Part shown: positions 35,469 to 44,800 of the stretch, piece by piece
How the letters are laid out: every line of letters starts with the position of its first letter
Numbering within the stretch: the first letter of the stretch is position 1
NCBI GenBank assembly: GCA_964648795.1
Contig: CAZYMB010000007.1
Coordinates: 1 to 64,000 of the forward strand
Direction of reading: 5' to 3'
Source: JAHDDW01 sp964648795
GTDB lineage: Bacteria > Actinomycetota > Acidimicrobiia > Acidimicrobiales > SZUA-35
DNA length: 64,000 nucleotides
Notes under the pieces: model-generated
Seen by the model: the letters and a program-made list of their open reading frames with translations, nothing else
Told to the model about the DNA's origin: nothing
The model's database searches: none
Program-made: the position numbers and the translations under genes

Positions 35469-35489
35469 GAGTTCGCACAAGTCGAACTC
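35469..35489. promoter_or_regulatory. Inverted repeat ahead of the aminotransferase promoter
   Basis: GAGTTCG and CGAACTC are perfect seven-base arms with a seven-base spacer. The site lies 17 bases after the zinc-ribbon stop and about 17 bases before the -10 box TAGAAT at 35506-35511, so it could be an operator over the -35 region or a weak terminator. Confidence 0.35.
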
Positions 35490-35505
35490 GCAGGCTCCGG
35501 GTTGA

Positions 35506-35538
35506 TAGAATTATGAGAGCCTTGTGTGCGATTAGGAG
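35506..35538 (+). promoter_or_regulatory. -10 box and ribosome-binding site of the aminotransferase gene
   Basis: TAGAAT at 35506-35511 would start a transcript with a leader of about 25 bases. AGGAG at 35534-35538 is five bases before ATG 35544. This is one of the minority of genes with a classical leader. Confidence 0.55.
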
Positions 35539-35543
35539 TCATT

Positions 35544-36761
35544 ATGTTTGAAACTTTAGAACAACTTCCACCAGATCCGATCCTTGGGTTGTCTGCAGAA
35601 TTTAAAGCAGACCCAAACCCAAACAAGGTAAACCTTGGAGTCGGTGTTTATAAAACAGAGACTGGCGAGACTCCTATCTTTGGTGCTCTCAAAGAAGCAG
35701 AAGCCAGGCTCATCGCAGCTCAAACCACTAAGGGCTATATAGGCCAAGAAGGTGACCCAACATTCTTAGCTGAAGTGTCAAAGCTTGTGCTCGGTGACGA
35801 CCTCTATGCAGAGTTAGGCGCAAACACTGACAACTCTAAAGTCTCTGGCGTTATGACCCCCGGTGGTTCTGGTGCACTACGCATGATTGCAGGCCTAATC
35901 ATGAGAACTTCTATTGGAGGAAGCCAGCCAACTGTTTGGGCTACGAGCCCAACTTGGGGTAACCACTTCCCCCTTCTAGAGTCGGCTGGGCTAAAGCTAG
36001 ATTCATACTCTTATTACGATGCCGAAGCCGGTCTTGTTGACTTTGACGCCATGATGGCAGGCCTTGGTTCGGCCAAAGCTGGCGATGTTGTTTTAGCTCA
36101 CGCATGCTGTCATAACCCTACTGGTGCTGACCTGAGCAATGACCAGTGGGACACTTTGATCGACCACTGCGCTGACAAACAGCTAGTTCTGTTTATCGAT
36201 ATGGCCTACCAAGGTTTGGCTCAAGGCCTAGACGAAGACGCCTACAGTATTCGCCAAGCTGCCCAGAAACTGCCGGAAGTGTTAGTTGCAGTGTCTAGCT
36301 CGAAGACTTTTGGTGTTTATCGTGAGCGTGCTGGCATGGCAATGGTGATAGCACAAGCCGATGGCCAAGCCCAGATAGCTAAGTCACATATCATGACTAT
36401 TGCGCGCCGTACTTATTCAATGTCACCTTTCCATGGCGCTGGTGTCATTGGACATATGCTTGCCGACGCTGACTTGAACTCGCAGTGGCGTAAAGAAATC
36501 GACGAAGCCCGTGGCCGCATCAACGACCTAAGAGCATCACTAACTGAAAAGCTAAACACGGGACAAGACACCCGTGACTTTTCTTACATTGCAAAAAACC
36601 AAGGCATGTTCTCAATTCTTGGGCTCAGCAAAGACCAAGCAGTACAAATGCGCAAAGACGCAGGCGTTTACATACTCAACTCTTCTCGCATTAACGTTGC
36701 CGGCTTAACTAGAGCCAACATAGATACCGTTGTTAGCGCTGTGCACGCTGTGTTGAACTAA
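35544..36761 (+). CDS. Aspartate/aromatic aminotransferase, class I, AspC/TyrB type
   Basis: 405 residues. Pyridoxal-phosphate enzyme moving amino groups between aspartate or aromatic amino acids and 2-oxoglutarate. It begins MFETLEQLPPDPILGLSAEF, like Escherichia coli AspC, and shows LGVGVYKTETGETP, CCHNPTGADL, FIDMAYQGLAQGLDEDA, the lysine-bearing SSSKTFGVYRERAG and the substrate arginine in SRINVAGL. ATG 35544 matches the AspC N-terminus and has AGGAG five bases upstream; an upstream ATG-like extension is not needed. This subgroup is more usual in proteobacteria and eukaryotes than in actinobacteria, so transfer is possible. Confidence 0.92.
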   Translation: MFETLEQLPPDPILGLSAEFKADPNPNKVNLGVGVYKTETGETPIFGALKEAEARLIAAQTTKGYIGQEGDPTFLAEVSKLVLGDDLYAELGANTDNSKVSGVMTPGGSGALRMIAGLIMRTSIGGSQPTVWATSPTWGNHFPLLESAGLKLDSYSYYDAEAGLVDFDAMMAGLGSAKAGDVVLAHACCHNPTGADLSNDQWDTLIDHCADKQLVLFIDMAYQGLAQGLDEDAYSIRQAAQKLPEVLVAVSSSKTFGVYRERAGMAMVIAQADGQAQIAKSHIMTIARRTYSMSPFHGAGVIGHMLADADLNSQWRKEIDEARGRINDLRASLTEKLNTGQDTRDFSYIAKNQGMFSILGLSKDQAVQMRKDAGVYILNSSRINVAGLTRANIDTVVSAVHAVLN

Positions 36762-36764
36762 ACT
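36759..36764 (+). promoter_or_regulatory. Predicted -10 box of methyltransferase gene, overlapping the aminotransferase stop
   Basis: TAAACT, seven bases before ATG 36772. Its first three bases are the stop codon of the aminotransferase gene, so the next gene may have its own leaderless start as well as read-through. Confidence 0.4.
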
Positions 36765-36771
36765 TCAAGAC

Positions 36772-37251
36772 ATGGACCAGCAAAAGAAGATTGGCTATGC
36801 ATACGTCTTTGTTCAGCTAGCTCTGGTCTTGCTCATCGTGGTGTTACCTCACCGCACCGATTGGCCAGGTGGAACACTCGTCACAGTTGCATCGTGGGCC
36901 ATCTTTCTTACTGGTATGGCAATAATGGGCATCGGAGCGTTAGGTTTGGGCAGTGGCTTAACAGCACACCCTGTACCAAATGGCAGAACCGAACTAAAGA
37001 CCACCGGCTTGTACGCCTTTGTTCGCCACCCTATATATCTAGGTGTACTGACCACCATGTTGGGCGTCACCATACGAACGCGCTCATTCATTGCGCTAGG
37101 CGCCTACATCGCCTTAAGCATCTTGTTGCACTTCAAAGCAAACTGGGAAGAACAACGGCTAAGAGAACACTTCAGCGATTACGACGAATACGCAAGCAAA
37201 GTTGGACGCTTGATTCCAGGCATCGACAAAAGTAAATCTCCGCTGCACTGA
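36772..37251 (+). CDS. Membrane methyltransferase of the isoprenylcysteine/phospholipid (ICMT/PEMT) type
   Basis: 159 residues with four hydrophobic segments (about 8-26, 36-60, 88-104 and 108-125). The SAM-binding signature is complete: GLYAFVRHPIYLG, then NWEEQRLREHFSDYDEYASKVGRLIPGI. In bacteria such proteins methylate lipids or other membrane substrates; the target is unknown. It follows the aminotransferase gene closely on the same strand. Function beyond methyl transfer in the membrane is inference. Confidence 0.85.
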   Translation: MDQQKKIGYAYVFVQLALVLLIVVLPHRTDWPGGTLVTVASWAIFLTGMAIMGIGALGLGSGLTAHPVPNGRTELKTTGLYAFVRHPIYLGVLTTMLGVTIRTRSFIALGAYIALSILLHFKANWEEQRLREHFSDYDEYASKVGRLIPGIDKSKSPLH

Positions 37252-37324
37252 CGTTTAATCGTATCAAACGGATAGCAAATGGCAGAAGAAATACCACTAG
37301 CTGCTAACCCCTGTGGTGCTCAGG

Positions 37325-38788
37325 CTAGTACCGGTAATGGTCCGGTTTATAAGGGCCTTCTGGTTTTACACCGATGTAGCTGGCCTGTTCTTCGCTGAGC
37401 TTGGTTAGCTTCACGCCCAACGCATCTAGATGTAGTCTTGCGACTTTCTCATCTAGCAACTTCGGCAAAGTAATAACCTGCGGTGGGTTTTCTGCTTCAT
37501 ACTTTTCTTTGTTCTGCCAAAGTTCAATTTGCGCTAGCACTTGGTTGGTGAAACTTGCTGACATAACAAAGCTTGGGTGTCCGGTTGCATTACCTAAGTT
37601 AAGTAGGCGTCCTTCGGAAAGAACAATTACAGACTGCCCGTCACCGAACACAAACTCGTCGACCTGTGGCTTAATGTTTATTCGCTGAATATCGGAGTCA
37701 CCTTCGAGGCCAGCCATATCGATCTCGTTGTCGAAGTGGCCAACGTTACCAACAATGGCGCCATGCTTCATGTCACGCATTTGGTCAACAGAAATAATGT
37801 CTTTGTTACCTGTCGCAGTAATAAAGATGTCTACTTCTGAAAGCACATCTTCGATAGTTGAAACTTCATATCCGTCCATTGCTGCCTGCAAAGCACAGAT
37901 CGGATCGGCCTCAGTCACGATAACTCTTGCGCCCTGGCCACGCAGCGACTCAGCACAACCCTTACCAACATCTCCATAACCGGCCACAAGACAAACCTTG
38001 CCGCCAATCATTACATCCGTACCACGGTTAATGCCGTCAATCAGGCTGTGGCGGGTTCCATACTTGTTGTCGAACTTAGATTTAGTCACAGCATCATTAA
38101 CATTGATTGCTGGGAACGCTAGATCGCCTGAATCTCGCATCTCGTAGAGGCGATGAACCCCAGTGGTGGTCTCTTCGCTCACTCCCACAATGGCTTTAGC
38201 CATCTCTGTAAAACGAGTCTTGCTAGCTTCGACTGATTTAGCTAGCGACTTAAGGACCTCAACCCATTCAGCGGAGTCATCATCGCTTGGAGCAGGCACA
38301 CTGCCCGCAGCCTCATATTCGGCACCTTTATGAACTAGCAATGTAGCATCGCCACCGTCATCAAGAATTAGGTTACAAGTGCCATCAGGCCACGAGAAAA
38401 TCTGATCCGTACACCACCAGTACTCTTCCAGAGTTTCACCCTTCCAAGCAAACACCGGCACCCCAGCTGGAGCATCAACTGTGCCCGTTGGCCCAACAAC
38501 AGTAGCTGCAGCAGCCTCGTCCTGCGTTGAGAAGATGTTACAACTAGCCCAACGAATGTCAGCACCTAGAAACTTAAGCGTCTCGATAAGCACAGCTGTT
38601 TGAACAGTCATATGCAGGCTGCCCGAAATGCGTGCACCCGCCAAAGGTTGAGAGTCACCATACTCGGCACGCAACGCCATAAGGCCAGGCATTTCTTGCT
38701 CGGCTAAGCGAATTTGCTTGCGCCCAGCTTCTGCCAAGTTAAGATCGGCAACCTTGTAGTCAAGACCTGCTTTTTGGTCGGGAACCAT
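37325..38788 (-). CDS. ahcY: Adenosylhomocysteinase (S-adenosylhomocysteine hydrolase)
   Basis: 487 residues, the long form typical of actinobacteria. Splits S-adenosylhomocysteine into adenosine and homocysteine, clearing the product of methyl transfer. Visible runs are LAGARISGSLHMTVQTAVLIETL in part, CNIFSTQDEAAAA, the catalytic NVNDAVTKSKFDN, the NAD site GYGDVGKGCAESLRGQGARV, GNVGHFDNEID and the C-terminal GPYKPDHYRY. Start is ATG 38788 with GAGG upstream. It lies 36 bases after the Trm112-like gene and is probably on its transcript. I looked for a SAH riboswitch upstream and did not find one. Confidence 0.98.
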   Translation of the reverse strand: MVPDQKAGLDYKVADLNLAEAGRKQIRLAEQEMPGLMALRAEYGDSQPLAGARISGSLHMTVQTAVLIETLKFLGADIRWASCNIFSTQDEAAAATVVGPTGTVDAPAGVPVFAWKGETLEEYWWCTDQIFSWPDGTCNLILDDGGDATLLVHKGAEYEAAGSVPAPSDDDSAEWVEVLKSLAKSVEASKTRFTEMAKAIVGVSEETTTGVHRLYEMRDSGDLAFPAINVNDAVTKSKFDNKYGTRHSLIDGINRGTDVMIGGKVCLVAGYGDVGKGCAESLRGQGARVIVTEADPICALQAAMDGYEVSTIEDVLSEVDIFITATGNKDIISVDQMRDMKHGAIVGNVGHFDNEIDMAGLEGDSDIQRINIKPQVDEFVFGDGQSVIVLSEGRLLNLGNATGHPSFVMSASFTNQVLAQIELWQNKEKYEAENPPQVITLPKLLDEKVARLHLDALGVKLTKLSEEQASYIGVKPEGPYKPDHYRY

Positions 38789-38824
38789 ACAATAACCTCT
38801 GTGTTAGAACCGACCCACAGGCTA

Positions 38825-39013
38825 CTAACTAGACGCTATAGGAACGCCTGATTCTGGCAATAACTTGTAGGTGCCATCCTCTATTGGGTATGCCAAATTT
38901 AGCCTTGTATTAAGGAGTTGAGAGCCGTCTTCTGACAGCTCCAGCGGCCCTTTGTCCTTTGGACAAGCAAGTATTGCCAGAAGCTCTTTGTTTGATAACG
39001 CTTTTGAAACCAT
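38825..39013 (-). CDS. Trm112/YcaR-like small protein
   Basis: 62 residues. Matches the Trm112p-like family: LLAILACPKDKGPLELSEDGSQLLNTRLNLAYPIEDGTYKLLPE (split). Family members act as small activators of methyltransferases. Only one cysteine remains of the usual CPxC, as in many bacterial forms. The position directly before ahcY fits a methylation theme. Start is ATG 39013 with TAGTAT nine bases upstream. Confidence 0.82.
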   Translation of the reverse strand: MVSKALSNKELLAILACPKDKGPLELSEDGSQLLNTRLNLAYPIEDGTYKLLPESGVPIASS

Positions 39014-39022
39014 TGATTACCG

Positions 39023-39047
39023 ATACTAGTACGAGAAACAGTCTCGT
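39023..39047 (-). promoter_or_regulatory. Promoter and dyad ahead of the Trm112-like gene and ahcY
   Basis: The -10 box TAGTAT (39023-39028) is nine bases before ATG 39013. The perfect six-base-arm repeat ACGAGA/TCTCGT (39031-39047) lies just upstream of it, well placed for a repressor or activator. Confidence 0.45.
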
Positions 39048-39242
39048 CGCCCGTTTCTTCGCCGCCTGAACAGACAACGTTATGAGAACCAAGCCTTTCC
39101 CAGGGTCTGTCCAGACAAGGTCTCCGAAACGTGCACGATCCTGTTTCTGATCGCTAGACGACGACTGGTGTAGCAGGCGGTAAGCGCTTGTGATTTACGC
39201 AGACCTCTTGAGGCAGCACAAACTAACCAATCTGTCCAAAGA

Positions 39243-39263
39243 TTGCCTGCCGAAAACAGGCAA
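39243..39263 (-). terminator. Possible terminator of the phosphomannomutase gene
   Basis: TTGCCTG and CAGGCAA form a perfect seven-base stem with a seven-base loop, about 30 bases after the gene's stop. The following bases, TCTTTGG, are only partly T-rich. Confidence 0.4.
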
Positions 39264-39294
39264 GTAAATCAGCAACGATTACCAGACAGCAAAG

Positions 39295-40680
39295 TCAGCT
39301 AGACAGCAGAGGCTGGACTTCTGCGAGACGTTGCTCGACTGCAGCGTCATCTGCTGCTTCAAGGTTCAGACGCAATAGCGGCTCTGTATTAGAAGCTCTC
39401 AAGTTGAACCACCAGTCATCAAACTGGACAGTAAGGCCGTCAAGGCGGTCTATGGTTGCATCTTCGAATGACACATAATGGCTGGCAACTTTATCGATAG
39501 TTGCTTGGGCATCATCCACCTTGGTGTTAATCTCGCCCGATGCTGCGTAGCGGTCAAGTGGAGCTAACAGCTCAGACATTGGTCCATCGAACAGGCAAAG
39601 CTGCTCTAGAACCATCATCGCTGCAATCAGACCCGAATCTGCTCGCCAGTTATTTGCGAAGTAATAGTGCGCTGAATGCTCGCCACCGAATACAGCGTCA
39701 AGCTCGGCCATTTGTTGCTTAATATAAGAGTGTCCAACTCTGGAACGAACTGGCTCTCCCCCGGCTTCTTTGACTACTTCTGGGACAGCTCGAGAGCAAA
39801 TCAAATTATGGATAACTTTAGCTCCAGGGTTCTCTGCCAAAATCGACTTAGCTAGCAAAGCTGTAGTTAGCGACCCTGAAACAGGTTGGGCTTTCTCATC
39901 AACGACAAAAACTCTGTCAGCATCTCCGTCGAAAGCTAAACCAATGTCTGCGCCGGTCTCCAAGACTCGTTTCTGAAGATCCACCAAGTTTTTTACATCT
40001 ATTGGGTTCGCCTCATGGTTAGGGAAGGTTCCATCTAGTTCTTCATACATTATCTCGAGCTCAAATGGCAGGCCTTCGAATGCTGCTGGGATGACATAGC
40101 CACCCATACCATTAGCAGTGTCGGCGATAACCTTTAATGGTCGGAAGTTCTCGGTGTTAACAAAGCTGCGGACGTGACTAGCAAAGTCTTGTAGCAAACT
40201 CATCTCGCGAATACTGCCAACCTGATCTGAACTAGAAACAACTGAGTCATCGGGTGTCGCCGCAACAGCCTTAATATCGTCCAGCCCTGACTCAGCTCCA
40301 ATTGGCGCCGCTCCCGACAAACACATTTTGATTCCGTTGTACTCTGCAGGGTTATGTGATGCAGTAAACATTACGCCTGGCAGGTTTAGGTGGCCGGAAG
40401 CGAAATACAACAAGTCAGTTGATGCCAGACCAATATTGATGACCCCAAGCCCACTCTTAGTTACACCTTTAGCGAATGCAGCGACTAGCTCTGGTCCACT
40501 TGGTCGCATGTCATGACCAATCACCACTTCCTTGGTAGCAGGTTCACGCTCTTTTACCAAAGCTGCAAGACCACGGCCAATTGCTTCACACACATCTGCC
40601 GAAATCTGGTCGGGGTAAATCCCTCGGATATCGTATGCCTTGAAAATCTGATCTAGGGATTCTTTCATAGCCTCAAACAT
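39295..40680 (-). CDS. manB: Phosphomannomutase/phosphoglucomutase
   Basis: 461 residues. Interconverts hexose 6- and 1-phosphates, supplying mannose 1-phosphate for GDP-mannose. The four alpha-D-phosphohexomutase signatures are present. The phosphoserine loop is VMFTASHNPAEYNGIKMC. The metal loop is LAFDGDADRVFVVDE. The sugar loop is GGEHSAHYYF. The phosphate loop is RASNTEPLLRLNLEA. Start is ATG 40680; an internal ATG at 40668 has a GAGG too close to use. It is the third gene of a leftward run with the two envelope glycosyltransferase genes, which suggests it feeds their sugar donors. Confidence 0.94.
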   Translation of the reverse strand: MFEAMKESLDQIFKAYDIRGIYPDQISADVCEAIGRGLAALVKEREPATKEVVIGHDMRPSGPELVAAFAKGVTKSGLGVINIGLASTDLLYFASGHLNLPGVMFTASHNPAEYNGIKMCLSGAAPIGAESGLDDIKAVAATPDDSVVSSSDQVGSIREMSLLQDFASHVRSFVNTENFRPLKVIADTANGMGGYVIPAAFEGLPFELEIMYEELDGTFPNHEANPIDVKNLVDLQKRVLETGADIGLAFDGDADRVFVVDEKAQPVSGSLTTALLAKSILAENPGAKVIHNLICSRAVPEVVKEAGGEPVRSRVGHSYIKQQMAELDAVFGGEHSAHYYFANNWRADSGLIAAMMVLEQLCLFDGPMSELLAPLDRYAASGEINTKVDDAQATIDKVASHYVSFEDATIDRLDGLTVQFDDWWFNLRASNTEPLLRLNLEAADDAAVEQRLAEVQPLLSS

Positions 40681-40713
40681 TCCTATTTATATAGCTAACT
40701 ACTGCTTAACGTC

Positions 40714-41892
40714 TCAGACACTATCACGATCAACAAGCTGGGAATAGGCACCCTGTCCAGCAAGCCGGCGAATCTTTACTAGGTCCTCTGCAAACTTGAA
40801 AGTGTCAGAGATGAGCGAGACATTCGAGCCTTCCCGGTTGTTCACAGTAACTGGCCGCTCGATCATAGAAAGCTTGTCTAACTCGGCCATAATAAACAAC
40901 TCCACGTCAAACCCAAAGCCCAGAGTTTGGAGACGCCGCGCCATTGAGGCAGCAACATCAGATCTAAATCCTTTAATGCCACACTGCGTATCTCGGAACT
41001 GCCCAAGCAAGACAACGTGGGTCAGCTTGTTCACACCCCAGCCACCAACCTTGCGTAAGAAACTAGTCTCCACCTCAGCTTCTGAATCAGGATGACGGCG
41101 GCTACCAACAACCATGTCCCAACCGTCCTCTATTTGAGTTAAGAAATCGTACACAAGCTCTGGCGGATACGCCAAGTCACTATCTGTGAATACCACTGCC
41201 CTGCCCGAAGCTGCCTTCATGCCAGTACGAACGGCACCACCCTTACCTTGGTTTACCTCATGGCGTATGACTCTCGCCCCAGCCTGCTCGGCGACTTCAG
41301 AAGTGTTATCTGAAGAGCAGTCGTCGACTACGAGCAATTCAAATTCTTCTCGAGCCATATGTGATCCAAGGAGGGCTGTCATCTCTGTTAAAGACTGCTC
41401 AATTCTTTCAGCTTCGTTGTATGCCGGCAAGACAACTGACAAACGAAAGTCGCCGGGCGGCATTCCTCGGTCGGTTCTAGTCGCAAGGGTCTGACGCATT
41501 GAATGGAATAGAACATTCCTATACCCAGCCCAACGAATAACTGAGGCTGCTCCCATTGCTATAATTTTCGACACAACGAGCCCAGTAGTATTCGTTGGGG
41601 TAAAGAAGTCGCCGGGTAAGCCAAGAAGGGAAAGCAAAACCAGCGTGTCGATAAAAGCAGCGAGCAGCGCTGTCAAAGCGAACAACCACGGTCTAGCTAC
41701 CCACCTATAAGCAGAGCTAAGTTCAAAAGTCCAGACCCTGTTTGCCAGATAAGAGACAACAGCCGCCACTCCTAGCGCAATGACGTTAGCTATCCATGGC
41801 AAGAACCGGCCTTCGAGAATCACTAGCAATCCAAGGTCAATGGCAGTAACGAAGAGTCCTACAAATACAAAGACCCGTACTCGCGATCTCAA
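40714..41892 (-). CDS. GtrA domain fused to a family 2 glycosyltransferase
   Basis: 392 residues. The N-terminal ~130 residues are a GtrA-type membrane domain with four helices (VFVFVGLFVTAIDLGLLVIL, then YLANRVWTF). The C-terminal part is a family 2 transferase like dolichyl- or polyprenyl-phosphate sugar synthases: SVVLPAYNEAERIEQSL, LLVVDDCSSDNTSEVA, GKGGAVRTGMKAASG, and the DSDLAYPPE metal motif. In most fusions the transferase comes first, so this order is unusual. Start is TTG 41892, which overlaps the preceding TGA stop as TTGA, implying coupled translation. It probably loads a sugar onto a lipid carrier and moves it across the membrane. Confidence 0.88.
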   Translation of the reverse strand: MRSRVRVFVFVGLFVTAIDLGLLVILEGRFLPWIANVIALGVAAVVSYLANRVWTFELSSAYRWVARPWLFALTALLAAFIDTLVLLSLLGLPGDFFTPTNTTGLVVSKIIAMGAASVIRWAGYRNVLFHSMRQTLATRTDRGMPPGDFRLSVVLPAYNEAERIEQSLTEMTALLGSHMAREEFELLVVDDCSSDNTSEVAEQAGARVIRHEVNQGKGGAVRTGMKAASGRAVVFTDSDLAYPPELVYDFLTQIEDGWDMVVGSRRHPDSEAEVETSFLRKVGGWGVNKLTHVVLLGQFRDTQCGIKGFRSDVAASMARRLQTLGFGFDVELFIMAELDKLSMIERPVTVNNREGSNVSLISDTFKFAEDLVKIRRLAGQGAYSQLVDRDSV

Positions 41893-44800
41893 GACTCTGG
41901 GACTTCCGAATCCTGCCCATCGGCGCCGTCTAATGCATCGACTGTGTCTGCGCCATGTGGGTCAGGGAAAACCTCTACCACTGGGTCAGGAAGCGGCTCT
42001 TCAAACTCTTCTACCGATAAATCATCTGCTGCCGGCACCTCGACGGTTTCTGTTCCGAGCGCTGCCGACTCAACTAGTAACGGTTCTGTCGTTAGCGCTA
42101 ACTCTCCACTACGTCTTCTCCGGTATACCATGAAAATGCCGGCAAGTGACGCAAAGCTAATCAGATACGAACCACGCTCGACCAATGTTGAGCCATAACT
42201 CAGCTCAACTTGAGTAGCTGTTGGGACTACAACCATCTGGTTAGGTCCAACCCTCCAAGGCCCATCTGCACCAGTTACTTCCCAGTTAGGGAAGAAAGAG
42301 GTACGCACAATAACTGGTTTGCCAACCTGGTCAACTTCAAACGAGATTGTGTCTCTAGTCGTCGAGTAATTTGAGACCACGGCTGGATCATCGATTTCTG
42401 TTAGCAACTCAGCATTGCCAAGACCCAAAGTTTCTGATGGCAACACTCTGTCTTGTTCGATACCGACTTCTAAGGTGCGCGGCCAATCACTCGGTCCATC
42501 TATTGCCGGCAAGGCTGGATAAGCAGCTGGGTCCTGATAAGCCCTGACTGCCTCACCTTCCCAACCAACTAAAAATTCTGACTCTCGTTCTAGCTGGTCT
42601 CTAAGGACAATTCGCTCCGAATTAATTCTCTCTTCAACAATATCGCTTCTAACCCCATTGCCTTCGAGCGTTGCTCGCAACTCGCTGAGTTCTGTTTCTA
42701 TCTCTGCTCGTTGTGGTGTTTCTTCACCATTTTCGCCGCCAACAAACAAGTCCTCAAAGTCAGTACCTGAAACAACAACAGGCAGATGAGCTAGACCCTC
42801 AGCTTCAGCCCATTCGTTGTGTTCAAATATTGCAAATGCGTTTGTGAAAGCAGCTCCTTCTGGGAAAGTTCCTGAAACAGAATTTATTTCTGTTAAGTCT
42901 TGGTGATTGCGAGCTGCCTCTATTGCCTGATCATTAGAAGCCAAATAGTAACGAATACCAGAAGCCCGCATCTGATCAACGCCTACGTCAATATCAAAGC
43001 TTTCATATGGCAAGAACCGTTGCGCAGCAGAAGGCTCGATCGACAGCCGACTTTGGTTAAGAAAATGGAATGGCGTTGATGTGGAACTTTCAAAGAAGAG
43101 CCCTTCCATTGAGTCAATACAGCCGTCAGTAAAGTGCGGCAGAAGCATGAGCGCCATTGGAGTACCAAAGCGGTCAAGATCTGGACTGAACTCCCAGAAA
43201 GCACGGCCACAGCCAACTTCTTGACCAATAAGTTCCATGGTCGAAATCACATCTCGATATTCTCGAAAGTGATCTTTAGTTTCGATACCGGTTGAGTTCC
43301 ATGTAGCCCAAGCTTGTGCCTGGTGACCTTCGTTTATTGTGAAGCCTGCCCACTGAATCGCAGGCTCACCTTCTGCATTAATGAAGTCATGGTTACTAAA
43401 AGGTGCTCTTCCCAACACTGCGAGGATGCCAAGCACGGCCGGCAATAGCGCCACGAATGAAACCACGGCCAACGCTCGTCGCCGAGGAACCTCGAAGCTG
43501 AAAGAATTTTCTGTTGTGAAGCGGACGATATAGGCCAAACCTAGAGACGCTGACATGTAGGCAGTTAAGTAGACCGTTGGCAAAAGGCGTTGATTCCAAA
43601 GCGAGCTCGGACCTATGTTCACATATAGAAGAACAAAGAAACCGCACATCACACTCATTACCATGCCAAGGCGTTGGCGTGTAAAGAGACTAATTAGGAA
43701 GCCAAGAGCTGCAAGTGGGAACGCTATTCGCATTGGGGTCGTTAGCAAGTTATCTGCAAATGCAGTTTCCCGAATCCAACCAAGGTCATTGAACATGCCT
43801 TGGATTTCTCCAGTAAAACCAAACGGCACAAACCAAAAGGCCGATACACCTACCCCAACCAGACCAAGTCTTGCGGCAAGAACAAATTCAGAGCCAAATT
43901 TTGCAAACGTCTGTCTTGAATAGCTCCAAGCAAACGAAATCGCCGAAAGAACTGCCAACAAACCAACTAGCGAAACAATAACTTTCATACGGCTGTCGAT
44001 TTGAGGGTTCAACCAAACAACCACCATCAAAAGCATTGCTATTCCAGAAAGCGGAACTACCCGTGATGCCTTTGGATGAGCGAATGTCGCAAACATTACA
44101 GCGGGGACTAAGAAGAATACTGGAATTACGTGAGACAAAGCCGCTAGAGCGATAGCGAGCGAAGTCCTGCCATACCACTTGCGATCGTTGAGGGATCTGA
44201 TAACCAAGCCGATAGCCAGCAGTACAAGCGCAAAACTGATCGAGAATGAGAACTCGCCGGCAAGTGTCGAAAGAATGTTGCCACCTAGAATCGTGAAGTT
44301 GGCATCGAACAAAAAGACCAAAGCCCCAATAGCAAGAAAAGCTGGTCCTGGGTCAGGGACTCTTGCCAAACGACCCATACCCCATGCTGCAATAGGCATG
44401 AAGACAATTCCGGAGAAGGCAACAAGTTTGAATGCCACACCGTAAGGGATGTGAACCAAAGCAATGGCGCCTATAGCGGTTAAAGTCATTACGGCCAAAC
44501 GAACCGGCGCCAAGCTTTTGTTGAACCGACCCAAGATGCCAGTCCTTGTTGATATAGGAGTTCCGTCGGGCGAACTCACAAGCTTAGGACCAACCAAATG
44601 ATCCATTCCCACAATTAGCGCTAGCGCAAGTGGAAGTCCAGCCCACCAGATAAACCCAACATTGACTATGACAATAGCGAGAGCTGGAATCACCATATAG
44701 AAACGGTAGGCAGGAAACCCTTGATACCAGTCCGGAGACCAACCGGTTAAAGAAAGACTAGGCAGTAGCTCGTCTCGCAGGAATGCTGGTCCCCAAATGT

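Larger units (their letters stand above)
39014..39294. other. 281-base intergenic region rich in inverted repeats
   Basis: Longest gene-free stretch in the window. It holds the Trm112/ahcY promoter (TAGTAT at 39023-39028), a dyad next to it (ACGAGA/TCTCGT at 39031-39047), a GTCTG/CAGAC repeat near 39104-39116, and a hairpin after the phosphomannomutase gene (39243-39263). No tRNA, SRP RNA or known riboswitch pattern was recognised. A small RNA or long leader is possible but unproven. Confidence 0.5.

Noticed and set aside
37325..39294. SAH or SAM riboswitch upstream of ahcY
   Set aside because: The conserved core patterns were not found in 38789-38824 or 39014-39294; the hairpins present do not match those folds by eye.
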